Shown: positions 42,814-56,031, counted from the stretch's first letter. The stretch is 64,000 nucleotides of DNA from Paracyclopina nana (GCA_019096065.1 JAGUCH010000001.1:9362001-9426000); one strand, 5' to 3'. The notes: generated from the letters alone by a model not told the origin. A program made the numbers and translations.

Positions 42814-44923
42814 GGCCACATTAGCATCATTGTCCTCCTGTGCATAAAGTTGCAGAAGTAGGAGCAACTGCAGCTGATCTGGATTTTCTGCGAGTCTTCA
42901 TGACCTGAAAAATGGAGCAGAACAGGATTCAGGCTTACCGAATTGACCTTCAGTGTCTGTTATAGCAACACTGCATGTGTCACACTCTCGGGCCAGTTTC
43001 GTGATCAATTTTTTATGTCGTTACATATATCACAAGTAGGATCGAAGCTAGGCGTTGATGGCTGGCCGCAGAGAAACTGCATACAGCACATTTTCATCAG
43101 CTCTTTTTTCCTCAAAGTTTCCATTTTGACACGAAGTTGGCCAAAAGTGGAAAATTCGAAAGTTAGCCAGTTGACAAAAATGAATCATCGCTCAAGACTT
43201 TTACGCAACTGCCACTCATTGGAGTGCAGCAAGAAGCCAAAGTAGTCTACTAAAAGTAGGCATTATGAGAAAGTAATTGAATGAAGCTACTTCAGAGAGT
43301 AGCAAGGCTCATACTCATGGGACTTTCACTGCCCTTACTTACTAAATAAGAGTACATAAAAAGGGTCGGCTCTGAAAAATTGAATGCTCTGAAGAAGCAA
43401 TCTCAGCAAACTCTCTTTTTTGCCAAGCTAGAACCGACGGCTTAGGAAAATGCATTCAAAAGTTGAGAGTGCTTTATTGTCTTAAACTTGCTAAAGTTTT
43501 ACAAGGGGTAAACATAAGCAGAAACTTAGCTACACTTCACGAAACTAACTACAGTTAGGCCTCATAAAAACTTCTTTTTGCTTCAGAATGCTTCTCAAGA
43601 AAGTTTGCAGCGCAGAAGTGAGGCAGTTGTAGCAGAATCGGGGCATACGAGAAAGTCACGGCGACGGCAAAAAGTCCGACTCCAATCACACAAAAATTTG
43701 ATGCCACTCGACTCGCGAGAGCTTCTTCGCAACTACCAAATTTGCAGCGTCGTTAAAATCGAGCAGCTGGCAGCGTGCCTAATGTGCAAAAAGCTACTTG
43801 TGCGAATTTGCAAACTTGAGAACAACACGCCTTCAACGTTTATTAGCATTATGAGCTCATGGGCGCATCTCCCTTATTTAGGAACCAGCGCTTAAGTTGC
43901 TCAAAATGAGCATCCTGCATTCTTGTAATCCGTGCTCCACGAGAAGAAACCGCAGAAGCCTTTTAACTGAAAGCATTGAAGAATCAAGTGAGTTGTAAAT
44001 GAAGAAGACAGTCTAAAGTTACTACATTACATTGCGGACTACACACGGGAGTAGATAACACCACGATTTATGAAAGGATTTGCTTTTTGTGACAATCATG
44101 TCAAAGCAAAAAGTCGTTTCAAGATAAACGGCAAGAATGCGCAAAAATTTGTTGCCAAGCAACAACTTTCTTCGAATTGCTACTTCAGCATAAACATGAA
44201 GTTTACGAACAATAGATTCAAAGCGGTCAAAACTGGATCTTTCTTTTCCGCATTCCAAGGAACTGTGATCTTTTGCAGCCATAGCTGAGTACGTAGTCGA
44301 GCTCATTTGCGCAGAAATCATTTGCACACCTTTCCACGGCTAAAACTCACATAAAGGCTTTTGGTAGGTGGGAATGCATGCATTATATCCTAAATGAACT
44401 CTTTCATTGCCAAGATGCTTGTCAACTAAGTGGTATGCAAGTATGGCAGCGGGACTATGTTCATTTCAAAGTCCAACCTTGAGGCCAAAATAGAGGTCAT
44501 GACTAGCTAATGAACACGATCATGCACTTTCTTAACAAGGCCTGTTCTCTTTTCGAAAACCAACGAGCAATTGTTGTTATTTGGCTGGATAATTGATTCT
44601 CACAAAAGCAGCCAATTTCCGAAAATAGCCCCATTGAACACCATTATTAGGGAGGTTAATGAGCAATAGCACTAGTCGAGGCTAAAAACTAGAGTTAAGC
44701 CGAGGCCAACAGCTCGAGGATGAATTCGTAATACAGATGCAAGTATTTTCAGTTTTCACGCTCTAAAGAAGCTGGTGGTAGAGGCTGTAGTCGCTACGAG
44801 GCATTTCTCATAAATATTCCATCTCAAATGTTCCCTTTCAGGATGTAAAGCGTCTGGTTTAGGAAACCAATGAGAAAGTCAACCTTGAAGCCAAAATGGG
44901 TCGCGCAGCACACGCTACATTCT

Positions 44924-45078
44924 AGCCCGGTTCCAACAACAAAATAAGTATAGTATAAGTACGATTAACCAGTATAGTATGGTACAGCTGAGCGCGCGAG
45001 CTAGCAGGCACCATACTATACTTATAAGTATAAGTAAGGTGTCCATACTGTACTGATTTTCATTGTTGGAACCGGGCT
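44924..45078 (+). mobile_element. MITE, subfamily 2, copy 2, with 3-bp target duplication
   Basis: It is nearly identical to 34441-34593; one difference was noticed, CTGTACTG against CTATACTG near the right end. Both TIRs are complete. The flanks are TCT on each side, a 3-bp target-site duplication. Confidence 0.88.
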
Positions 45079-46289
45079 TCTGTAGTCAAGCATATGGCAA
45101 GCAGCGAAAAGCTTTGCTTGACTGGTGGACATACACGGCTACACAGGTATGGAAACATTTCCATTTGCAAAGAAATAATTTTGCTGAGCCAAATAATTCG
45201 CAGCCATAATTAGATTTAATGGATCGTGCTTTCAGCCTAGTTTTGGAATGTAGCCAAACATGAAATATATGGAACCGATTAGCAATTTCTAGCCGCTTTG
45301 ATGAATCGCCAAAACCCTCCACCCATGAGCAGCTGAAAATCTGTCTCATCAACGTATGTACGTAATGGTTTGCATGACGTCCAGTGTCAAAAATAACATA
45401 GGAGTAAAGCATGCATTGGCGAAACACAAAGCTAGAAAGCTAGCCAAGCCTTCATTTGAGAGGAAATTAGATTAGCAAATGCACTTTGGTTTTCATTTGA
45501 AGCATCCGAACATAGTGACAAACACAGCACTTGAGGGAATTTTTGCAATAACAACCAAAACCACGATGAATCCAGGGCAAAAACGGAGGAGAGTTGACGT
45601 AACTTCTTCTCGATTGAGCGATCTATGTCACATAAAAATGATTGAATTTGACAGAACCAAAGAATGGGCTTCAACTTTGACAAACTTCTTCCAAATGCTC
45701 GTTGGCATAGCAATTGCAGGTCGAATTCGAGCATCTCAGGCTAAAATACAGAATGCAAACTTCACTAACAAAAGTCTCATGAATCAAGAGCGAAAGCAAA
45801 TCGAAAAAGTTGGAATGAAAGAAAACGTCAAATGAGTTTTGTACAGCTAACAAAGCAATTGGAAGCAGGAGAAAAGCTTTAATGGCTTTGTAAGCCAATC
45901 GATTGGTTTTCAGAGACATGTCCAAAAGAAGCAGCTAGGTTGCAGCGTACACTGAACATCCGAGATGAGAACGACCATGAAGAAAGTTTCCAAGATGTAG
46001 CAGCTCTACATTCAATTTTCCATCTTATTCATCCGGACAAAGTTCTGCACGTGTGTGCCTTAAGTTTCTTAGAAGGTGACCCCGCCTTCTAGAGTAGCGA
46101 ATAGGTTTATAATTCATGAAAGTACAAACACCAATTTTCGGACGCCTCGGGAGAGTGGGTAAAACAAAGCTATCATGTTTTGTTACTGTTGACGTTGGTG
46201 AAACTTTTTAACCGAAACCTCGCGAAAGGCGAGCGTTTTTGGCTACTGCCAATCAGAACGCAGTATATTGCAAAAAACCGAAATTGCTA

Positions 46290-46385
46290 TTCGACTATTC
46301 TCGCCCCTTTCTTTAGGGCTTTTGCGAACATCATCTTCGGGAGTTTAGGATTTACATGAACAGGGCATTAGGCCCGTTTAAAAAG
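46290..46385 (+). repeat. Partial copy of dispersed repeat X
   Basis: It contains a CGCCCCTTTC block, GGGAGTTTAGGATTTACATG and AACAGGGCATTAGG, matching the last third of the copies at 36040-36190 and 55625-55785 with many changes. Confidence 0.45.
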
Positions 46386-47791
46386 AAAACTACGGGCAGC
46401 ATCACAGGAAATTCGTAGGTTCTCCTCTTTTCCTTTGGAGACGTTGCTCAAGATATTGACAATATGTATGCAAATTTCGGCAAACCGGCCTTTACTGAAT
46501 TTGCCTATCAAAAGCCACACTTTCACCCACAAAATTAATCTAATTCTACTTCTGCAGCAATGCAGGTCTTTTCATGCTCGAGGTAGTATCTCATATCTAA
46601 GCGTACGCTCTACGCTAACAACATCAGAATTCCTCGTGTTAAGGCTAGCTGCAACTGAAGTTCAAGCAAAGTTGATTTGCAAATGAGAAAATGTGAGGTG
46701 TGAAAGAAAAGAGCGCTGAAAAGATTGAGGGGCAAATTCAAGATTTATGCCATCAAGTGTTTTTACAGTTTACGTCTGGAGCCTTGTGCATTCGACAGGC
46801 CAGACCAAGGCAAGAATTTCATAATTCAGCTGGAGAGCAGACATTTTTTGCTGAATGTCGCAAAAAGTCCGCTTGCCTAATTAAGTCAGTGGGCGGTACC
46901 TAGGAATCTTTCAAGAAAAGAGAGAAGAGAAGCCATTCGTATTCTTACTAAGCTGATGGTCTACTTGAAACAAAAGCTAATAAAACGTCAACCTTTGTTC
47001 GTCGTTCCTTATACAATATTAAGAAACCTCGATTGAGGCTTCAAAACAGCAGCCATTTTAATAACAGCTCATATTTTCTTCCCTTGATGTCAATATTTAA
47101 TTTCCAAGAGAATTGACAAAGCTGCCAAATACACGCGGTAGTGACTTGGAAACCTTAAATCGTCAACTCAGAGGTGTAATTGGCTCAGTCTCTTCTGAAG
47201 ATTTCATAGTGGCATTGCCCGGTCATCATAGATTCTTATGTAGTTCCATCGGTGCAAGGTGTAATAATTTCAGATTAAGGGTTTAAAGATTGAGGGCAAC
47301 CTGATCCTGTGCAAGAGGTTAAAAAAATGGAGGAGATACCCTACACAGTTCAGCTGTTGTTTGAAACACTGTTGTGGAAACTGCATTTGGGCTTTCCCAG
47401 GGGCTTAAGAAAGAAGCTCTTTTGATTCAGCCACCGTGGCGTATCAAACATCAGAATACTGATCCACAAAAAAGCTTGTAGCCTGCACTTGCAAATGATT
47501 TGGAGTCGGGTAAATAATTGCTGTTCTTTGCCTTGTTCATAAATATTCTGTCCACAAATCACGAAACGGAGCCTCATCACGATAGGTCAAACATTTCTAT
47601 TTTCTCAAGCTGTCCAATTATAATGCCTACATACGCTAAGCCAACAATTATCAAATAGAACAACATTTGTAGCTAGTTGGCTTATAACTTGATAAGGTGA
47701 TCAGAATGATCTTTAACGGGGCTCTTGGACGGACATGAATGTTTTATGCAAGACAGAAAACGAAAAAAGAGTCAAAAAGAAAAGATATTCC

Positions 47792-47940
47792 TAGTTGGAA
47801 CCGGGATATCGGCATAGTGCAGTACGGTAAACCAGTTAAGTCAGGTCGAGCTGAGCGGGCGAGCTAGCTGTGACCTGACTATGCTAAAAAGTCAAGTTAC
47901 GTCTCTTGACTATGCTAATTTTCCTTGTTGGAACCGGGCT
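47792..47940 (+). mobile_element. MITE, subfamily 1, copy with a flipped left end
   Basis: The inside and right end match subfamily 1, including GAGCTGAGCGGGCGAGCTAGC, which has one core change. The left end reads GTTGGAACCGGG in the same orientation as the right end, instead of its inverse. The two ends are therefore direct repeats and the copy should not be mobile. Confidence 0.8.
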
Positions 47941-48920
47941 ATGGCAGAAAAACAAAGCAGATTGCTCTCTCCAAAGCCGTCAACCAAGCAAATGAAGTTT
48001 GCATAAGGGTTCATTAGGAGGAGCGAAATAGGGATCATGAGTTGAGAAAGCAGCTTCTTAATTGGTGGTTACAAAGGGAATCTCCCTTTTTGGCGAAAAC
48101 GTAAAAGCTGCAACCGAAAGGTGAGAGCTACGAAAACAAGTTAGCTCCTCACACGAACATCTAAATGCAGACCATGATGTAAAAGATCGATGGATATTCA
48201 TGAATTCTTAACTTTGAACCTCTTGCTTTTTCAAAGATGCTAGAAGCCCTTTTCTAAAGGTAAGCAAATTGAATCGAAAAGGCTCGAAACACAAGTTTCG
48301 TTCGGGAACAAGCCACTTTCATAAAATTGATGCGAACATGACATACGTTGTTACTCACTTTAAATAAAGACTAATGTGCACTGTGGCTGATAGAAGCGCA
48401 AATATCACTGCGTTACGTCACCTTTGGACCAAAGAGAACAACTAACATGCGTTTGGCAGCAAGTCGACGGCCATAAAAATGCGGGAATCGTCTACACTGA
48501 GCATTTTACCCGAAAAGATGTATAGGGTGTTCATCTATGCCTCGTTTCCTTAAAATCTTACGACAGCCTTAAACGAAATGCTTAAGTTTTCGTACTTCTG
48601 ATTAATCAAAACACTTCCAGCTCATAAGACCAAAAGAGGTCGGAAAATTGGTCTAATTGAAGCTATGAAAAGTGAGTAAAAATGATCAGCTCTGAAATAG
48701 GAGGCTTAAGTAAAACGCAATTTAACGGAAGGAAAAAATTTCCTTGGTAGGTGAACACAGCAGTAAAGTACTACTGAGCACCGCAGGCCCTAGTCTGCAG
48801 GCATTGTAAGCGATGCATGATTAGTCTTGACCCCAAAATCTTTTTGGCATTACAATTGCTAACGGATACATTTATCGTGTTCGTCTAGGCTCATTATTTT
48901 CTGATGGGAGTCGTAATTTT

Positions 48921-49408
48921 GGGTGCCATCACTAAGGCCTAAAATGAGGTGGGTTTTAGGATCTAAAATATTGGTGGATTTTAAGATCTAGCAAAGTGGA
49001 TCTGGATACTGGGTACAAAGATCTAAGTTGAAAAAATAGTTTGAGTTTTATATGGGTTTTAAGATATAAAGAAAAAGGTTTTAAGTTCTAACAGCCACAA
49101 AAATAGGAAGCTACAAGGAATTGCGAGTTTTCTTTTGTAAGTCACTTTTCATTTTAAACTAACTTTTCAGAACTAAAAGATCTGAATAACAGTCAACTTG
49201 ATTTAAAAAAAACTAAGTATAAAGAGGTGATGTTTTTCAATGTAGATCTTAAAACCCAGATGGTTAGATCTTAACATCCAACTATTAGGCTTTAGCATCC
49301 AAACAATTAGATCTTAATACCCAGAGGAAAAAAAGTGTAGGCTTTAAAATCCACCATGATTTTAGATCCTAAAACCTATCCCTATTTTAGGCCTTAGTGA
49401 CTTCTCCC
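48921..49408. mobile_element. Foldback element 3 with 25-bp ends, 8-bp target duplication and GGTTTTAAGATCTA-type arms
   Basis: The ends are GGG, five variable bases, then TCACTAAGGCCTAAAAT; that 17-bp part is an exact inverted repeat (48929-48945 and 49384-49400). GTAATTTT flanks both ends (48913-48920 and 49409-49416). The left arm (about 48945-49090) repeats GGTTTTAAGATCTA-like words. The right arm (about 49245-49385) carries TAGATCTTAAAACC-like words. About 150 bp of unique sequence sits between them. It encodes nothing. Confidence 0.83.
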
Positions 49409-49734
49409 GTAATTTTGCCTAGATTTCTTTGAGCTTAAACAACAGGCATAAATCCAAGCCAAGCACAGGGTTTTATTTTTAAATCATCTCAAATTATCAA
49501 AACTGTAAGTGATTTCGCAGAAAATTAGCAGAAATAGTCCGAATTCTTTTTTAACGATTCCCCACCGGAATAGTCAAAATGTGCAGAGATCAAATTGATC
49601 TGTGTTCCAACTGTGGAAAATTTGATCTGTGCATAGTTAGGAAAGGGTTGATATATAAGTGTGATACATCTTTGAAATCTTTCTGTGCATTGAATAGAAA
49701 ATTTGATATTTGAACTTGCTGTGTACATTATGCA

Positions 49735-49920
49735 CTGAAATTGAAGAAAACCTTGAGTGTTTACTATTAGTTTAGTAGTCTTAAAATTGACCTATTTTTC
49801 CCATAGCATCAGCAGAAGGCTACTTTTGTGGTTGACACAAGGCAATTTTTCTCCTTTCCCATTAGCATTCAGCGTGAATTATCGAAAGGAATTAGATTGT
49901 GCATCAACGGGATATGTCAC
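49735..49920 (+). repeat. Dispersed repeat family X, copy similar to 17195-17425
   Basis: The shared order is GCACTGAAATTGAA, AGTCTTAAAATTGACC, GCATCAGCAGAAG, CAATTTTTCTCCTTTC, GTGAATTATCG and ACGGGATATG. Differences are scattered throughout, so the copies are old. Confidence 0.6.
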
Positions 49921-52900
49921 TCTGAATTAGACATTGACAAGATTAAAAGAAAAAAAGTACTTCTTTTAGAAAGTGGATGAAGTAAAGAAGCTAGCTTCAT
50001 CGCAGTTGGCCTTTTCGGTGAAGTAGTGACAAAGCCAAGGTCAAGGCTCATGGAAATTAATTGCTTTCTGAGCCCATAAAAGATAAGAAAAGTAAATTAA
50101 ATGTTTTGAGCCTTCTATCAGCTGGATGGGCTTGAAAACTTCCTTAAGGCAATTGGTCCAAGGAGACCGACGGACATGTTTACAACACATCATAACTGTC
50201 CCAAGTCCTTGAGATCATTACCCAAAAATGGCTGGCAAATAAGGAGTCAGTAAGAACCAACTTCACTTATCTAATCTAAACAGGGAAAACTCAACTGTCA
50301 AAAAACTCTTGATAAACATTTACAATTTTTCCTAACAAAGCAACTTAGCTGCCTTTTCAGTTAATTAGTTAGATGCAAATAAGTATGAAAATGAACCAAG
50401 CTGCAATCAGTGCAGCCGAAACAATAGTATTTTTAGTGAGTTCAAAGAGCTTGGTAAAATCCCCCCAAGGGGCCAGGCTTTTAAAGCCTGAGTCAATAAC
50501 CTACTAGAAAAATTCTGTGCAAAATTCAGTGTTGGACACCACCGCAAGTAAAAGAATTGGTGCTTTTGCACGCGAAAACGAAAAGTTTTCTCCCTCAAAG
50601 CAGAAATCACTAGCAAAGTCTTCTAAAAAAGTTTGTATCCACATGAGAATAAGGGGTCAGATTCTCATCATTTCTTCTCTGAAGTATCAATGAGGCTGCT
50701 CAAAGAATTCTCTCAGAGAGAGCTTGTATGTAGTAGAAGTAGCATTCAGTTACTTATATTTTGGGAGTCTTCACCAAGATACCATTGCATTGCAAAACAA
50801 ACCACTTATGTTTGCTTTCTTAAGATAACTCATGATGGCAAGACTTTTTTTGCCAAATGGTGCACATTTGCAGCAGCTAAACTGGCTTATAACATTAAAG
50901 GCCTTTAATGGAATATGTGACCTTCCATTAGATTAAAGTATCTTGAAACTTTTCATCACGTTGCCTAGGAACAGAGAGGGCTGAAACACGAATAGAAAGT
51001 CTATAGCTTAGTGTTTTTTAAGTAGCTTCCTATCTAGCTAACACATTGCATATTTGTGCTTCAACACTTTATTTTAATAGTTTTTGGTCATTACAAGCAT
51101 CTGAGAATAACTGACGGGATTCGATGGCTTCAGGAAAAGAAACTAACAAGTCTACGATGATATTGCACATGTCAAACATCGTTGACACAGCTGTTGCAGT
51201 CAATGTTGTTCAATTGTCTTCCATTAACAGATCCACTAGAGTTGATGATCTTTATTTTGGACTTTTTCAGGAAAGGTAATTAAAAAAAGGAACTTCCTGC
51301 ACAACATGCTGCTATAATTCTTGTGAAAGGTAGGGTCTAAGATAGAATCAAAGGGGAATATCTCATTTTCAGGCTGCCTAAAAGGACCATTAACCTAAGG
51401 AGTGAGACCGGCGTTACTTGGTCCATTACGTGAATACTTCTTTGGCATACAGAACGATGCTCGAAAGGAAGAAACCTCGATCAATGTCGATGTGAAATCA
51501 CATGAGATCTCAGGATTGACATCCATGTCATGCACATGTCTCCTCCTCAAATTTCCTCTGAAGTTTCACGAAGCAATTGATCGTTGAAATCAGGAAAAAT
51601 CTTTTCTCCACTGTCACCAAGACCAAGTTTTGCATTAATAGCCTTAGTGGAACAACAGTTTTGAGTAGGGATAATTCCTACGCGAGATGGCGCTGGGAGC
51701 TCCATCGGGGCAGATTATTTTCGTAATTCAAGGGTTTCAGTGGGTTTTAATGAACTTTTAAGGTAAACTATATGATATTTCGACGCATCAAAGGGAGTTT
51801 GGCTTTTTCAGCAATTGTAAACCGAGTTTTAGAGCATTTTTTTCGTACTGCCCCGATGAGCGACTGAAGCGCCACTCTGTGCTAAAATACCGCAACTAAG
51901 TTCCACTAAGGCTATTGCGCACAAAGGAGGTGAGAATAGAGTGATTTTTTACCTTCCTCCTGGTAACAGATATCCTCGAGGGCGTCTTGTTAAACCTAAA
52001 AGCAGTGTGGTACGTAATGTGCAGTAGCTGCTGCTACTGACAATTATTGTTAATGAACTCTCTTCAAGTTTTAGCAACTACTTAAAAGGTAAGAAGACAG
52101 CTATACTGCTACAACTGCATAATAGCCAGCATTTTTCCGCTTCGCTGACACAGAAATTTTCTGCTATGACTCCATGGCCATGTGCTAGCGCTTGAAAGCA
52201 ATGCTACATAGTTGAATTTGAGGTGTCCAAGAATTGAAATGTCATCTCTCGCCCATTTTTCATGCAAATCCACTGACCCACTAGTACACGCGTAGAACGG
52301 CTTGAGTGGGCAAACGAAAAGGTTTTTTATCTCTGCTAAAATATTGATGGGGCCTAGAAAATGGTCACCTTTTGGCCACATTTACAAATGAGGATGATAA
52401 TGCTGATGCTCCAAAAATCTTTGATGCTATCTTGACGAAGAGAATAGATGCTCCCATAGAGCAAAAGAACACAATGTGCATGACTGACATCTAGACATCT
52501 TTATCCAAATCACAATGGCCATCAAGCCCAAAAAAGACCTTGTCAACTTCAATTTACTCAAGGACATTTTCAATATTCTCCTATAAAGGCCTACATCGGC
52601 TGCCGCAAAGGTCGAATTTCATTACTAGTTGAATTGGAGCATGAATGTTTCGAGCTTACCTTAACTGTTGTGCAAAGTGTCGTTGTTTTCTTCTTGGGTC
52701 ACACAAGATCTTGAGAAAAACAGCTATTTCCACTGCTGCGTGTTTAAAAAGAAGGCAAAACTTTTGGTTGCTCGTGAATTCTTTCTCGGCTCGCACACAC
52801 TTCCAACTGCTGCTTTTTCTGTCATATGGAAAGGTAAAAAGAGAGGGCGCGAAGACGCTAGCTGCTCGCTCGGTGCTGCGATCCACGCGCTATAAGCTAC

Positions 52901-53849
52901 TCCTAGACTTTTAATGCGACGACTAAGCCTGCAGAAGCTGAAAAACATCCAGTCGAATCACTTATACACCACCTTGATGAGCATATTTATACCATCACAT
53001 CACATGCAGCCGGACTAGGTTGAGTGTTTTGGGTGGTTGTGCCTTTTTCAATTTCAAGTCCAAGCACCAAGTGGCACAAAAAGTTTGAATATTGACTCGA
53101 GTTGGGGGCTTTCGTTTCTGATAACTTTCAGCAGAAAGTGGCTAATCTTCGTGACGTCATTGTGCTCATAAGTTGCTGTATTACATTAAAAGTATCGAGT
53201 GTGTATCGACAGCTTCGGTTACTTAATTAGAGGAAAAATGTCATCAGGGATTTCGGATAGGAAGAAGGAAAAATGGCTCGATTTTCTCGTAAAAAAGAAC
53301 GCGAAAATTGAAGCCGTCATAAGCGCTTTGAACATTTCTTAAAAGGGATTGTAGTTAATTAATAATCAGAAGTAGTGCAATATCAGAGATTTTATGCATC
53401 CGAAATGCATAATAGGACGACGAAAGTCTCAGCTCTCCATCTCATATTTAGAAAAACATTCAAAAGCTAGCCGAGTAAAGCTTGCCCTTGCCAAGATTTT
53501 TTGAGCATCAAAATATTCGCGACCGATATTGCTGCAAGTTAATCAGCAAAAAATAGTCCTGTCGCATTTTAATTTTTCAGCATCAAAAACTTGAAAAACG
53601 AACCTTTTTTAAAAGGACAACTCACACATGATATGTCGGTACAGCAGCATTAGGCTTAAGCTGGCAAGCATTGAAAATAAGAAATGCTTCTAGCCAGGAA
53701 ATGCATTTTTATGAGCGTAAAACTCCCATGAGAGATATCTCGTGGCTAAGACAGCGTTGAAAACAAGCACGAGTTGCTATGCCATGCATGGCCACTCTGA
53801 TCGAATGGTGGCTGAATTGAATAGCTGCTGATCGACCTAACCTTTCTAA

Positions 53850-54071
53850 GGCCTGGTTCACCTGCGATATTACGATCAAAATATCGAGCGATATTATGCT
53901 GATATTTGCAAATATCAGGTACTTTCAAAATCATTTTTTAGATTTTTTCTTCGGATTCGGTCTTTTGGTACCAAAAGCCATCCTACAACAGTATCTAAAT
54001 TCTCAGTTTCTCAGTATTTCGCTCCGATATTTTGACGAAATATCAGATATTATAAGCAGGTGAACCATGCC
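53850..54071. mobile_element. PIF/Harbinger-like (Tourist-type) MITE, TAA target duplication
   Basis: The left end is GGCCTGGTTCACCTGC and the right end inverts to GGCATGGTTCACCTGC, with one mismatch in 16. TAA flanks both sides (53847-53849 and 54072-54074), fitting the TWA target of PIF/Harbinger. The inside is rich in GATATT words and partly self-complementary. It is 222 bp and non-coding. Confidence 0.8.
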
Positions 54072-54461
54072 TAAATTAGAATATGGCCATAGCTCAAAGA
54101 CCTCACTCATGTCCAATTGCAACAATGCAATGGCTGACAGTTGCATTTGGTTGATTGAACAACATCAAAATTACCAATGGAAAAGCCCTCTCGGTAAAGC
54201 TTTCTGCGATTAAAGCAATTAGTTATTTCAATCAGCTGGGAGCTAAAAAGGCCTTAGAAGGCTTATCCAACCGCTCCTTAGGAATGTGATTCGCTGCAAC
54301 ACGCAAAAGAAATTCGTGGGTCAAACGGTTGATAGCCACGACCAAGACGAATCTACTTTTACTGCTTTCAGACAAATCATCTGCTTAGCCCTCACGTATT
54401 ACGTAAATAGAAGCAGAAGCAACAAAAATAGCCGAGAGCTGATTATGGTATAATATATATA

Positions 54462-54611
54462 AGCCCGGTTCCAACATGGGATATCAGCATAGTGCAGTAC
54501 GGTAAACCAGTTAAGTCAGGTCGAGCTGAGCGCGCGAGCCAGCTGTGACCTGACTATGCTAAAAAGGTTACGTCTCTTGACTATGCTGATTTTCCTTGTT
54601 GGAACCGGGCT
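54462..54611 (+). mobile_element. MITE, subfamily 1, copy with ATA target duplication
   Basis: Both 15-bp ends are present. The core has one change (GAGCCAGC for GAGCTAGC) and a small deletion near AAAAAGGTTACG compared with 14301-14454. ATA flanks both sides (54459-54461 and 54612-54614). Confidence 0.87.
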
Positions 54612-55560
54612 ATAGGCTTTGGGAGATAGATCTAGAAATGCGTTTGCTTTTTTACAGAATGCAGCTCCAGATACGAAATTATGTATTCCATTTTCCTAAT
54701 ACCAAAATTTAAAAAGACAGTCTACAAAAAATCGTAATACTTCTGCTGATGACACGTTGTGCTTGACATGTTTCGACGGCCATCAATTCTATTTGGCCTA
54801 ACAGCTGATGTCAACAAGAAACAATTGAACCATCGTTTCACTACAGACCAGAGCTCATCTTGATAAATTCAACATGATCTTTCCTCCCGATAAGAGAAAA
54901 TCCTCTTACCATAATAGCATGAGATCTTCCTTTTATCACATGAAAGACCTCAATACAAAATTTGCAATTTTTCGAACAATGACGAGCCACACGCATTCAT
55001 ATAGGACTTGATTCTAACTACTAATCGAAAAATTGTAATGCTAACCACCAGGATTGAAAGAGCAAACGAATTATGATGACAAGGCCATATTAAAAAAAGC
55101 TTATTTTACAACTCTACCCACGATGCATGGTCAAATAATAATTTTAAAAAATGGATGACAAAAGCACTACGTCAACGGCAAAAAATTTGCTACACCATAC
55201 AATTTTTGAAGTGACTATTAGTAGTATTTTTTAAAGACCGTCATAAGTGTGAGGGCGTTAGATGATCTTAAGCGAGGCTGCATGAATCCTCGAGAAAAGA
55301 AGAGGCGAGTTTATAAGCAGCCTTTCAACAATCTTAAAACGAAAATAAAACTCACCATTAGCAGACCAAAATAAGGGTGTCAGTTAAGAGATCAACTAAC
55401 CTTAATATTTTGTCAGAAGGTCTCGAAGCTACTCAGCGACTTCGTTTCGTTCGGCTTCTGATGGGAATTTTGAACAAGAAGATTGAACAAACTGAGAACA
55501 GCTGATTTTCTTTATGGTTCACCATATTTTAGTTCTTTTGAGCAAAATCACCTTTTATCA

Positions 55561-55787
55561 AAGAAATGTGATAAAAGATAGCTTGTTTTGAAATATGCTG
55601 AAAACCACAAGATAAAATAGCAATGCCATTAATGTCCTGTTCATGTACGCCCCAAACTCCTTAGGAAAATGCACGAAAAACACCTCAAGGAAAGGAGAAA
55701 AATTGTCTTATGACAAGCGCCAGCTGATGCTAAAAAAAATCAGATCGACTTTAAGCCAACTTAAAAGTAAACAAATCTAATTTTTAG
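55561..55787 (-). repeat. Dispersed repeat family X, copy in order X-Y, bordering the LTR
   Basis: On the - strand module X (TTAGATTTGTTTACTTTTAAG through GTACATGAACAGGACATTA, 55785-55625) is followed by module Y (TGTGGTTTTCAGCATATTTC). X begins directly where the retroelement LTR ends, so the LTR inserted at the edge of this repeat. That helps place the LTR border at about 55788. Confidence 0.6.
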
Positions 55788-55993
55788 TGGCTCCTGGAAC
55801 CGCGATACAAAATGGCCTAGTCTCTGCGAATCTCTGAATATAACTAGTTGCTTTATTTGAAGGACCAAGCTTATTTATAGACTCAAACAGGGAAGTGTAA
55901 TGATAAAGGCAGCTTAACGGTGGAAGGGTTGCTATGCAGAATCGAAGGTTGCAAGGAAGTAGGAAGACGCGATGTGCAAGTCCATTTTGCACA
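55788..55993 (-). repeat. 3' LTR of the errantivirus-like element (about 206 bp)
   Basis: It follows a polypurine tract (GGGGAGGGA, 56005-55997) 38 bases past the env stop. It starts TGTGC and ends GAGCCA on the - strand. It contains TATAAATAA (55879-55871) and AATAAA (55857-55852), plausible promoter and poly(A) signals. The left border is a best guess from the TG...CA rule and the adjoining repeat. Confidence 0.6.
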
Positions 55994-56031
55994 TTATCCC
56001 TCCCCAGGGATAGGGCCGACGACAATCGGGC

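Larger units (their letters stand above)
42814..55560. other. 12.7 kb without a supported gene, rich in small mobile elements
   Basis: No exon chain was found on either strand. The stretch holds three MITE copies of the AGCCCGG family (44924, 47792, 54462), foldback element 3 (48921-49408), a Harbinger-like MITE (53850-54071) and copies of dispersed repeat X. Frames of about 100-118 residues near 45432-45835 and 44022-44327 are unrecognised and probably chance. Confidence 0.45.
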
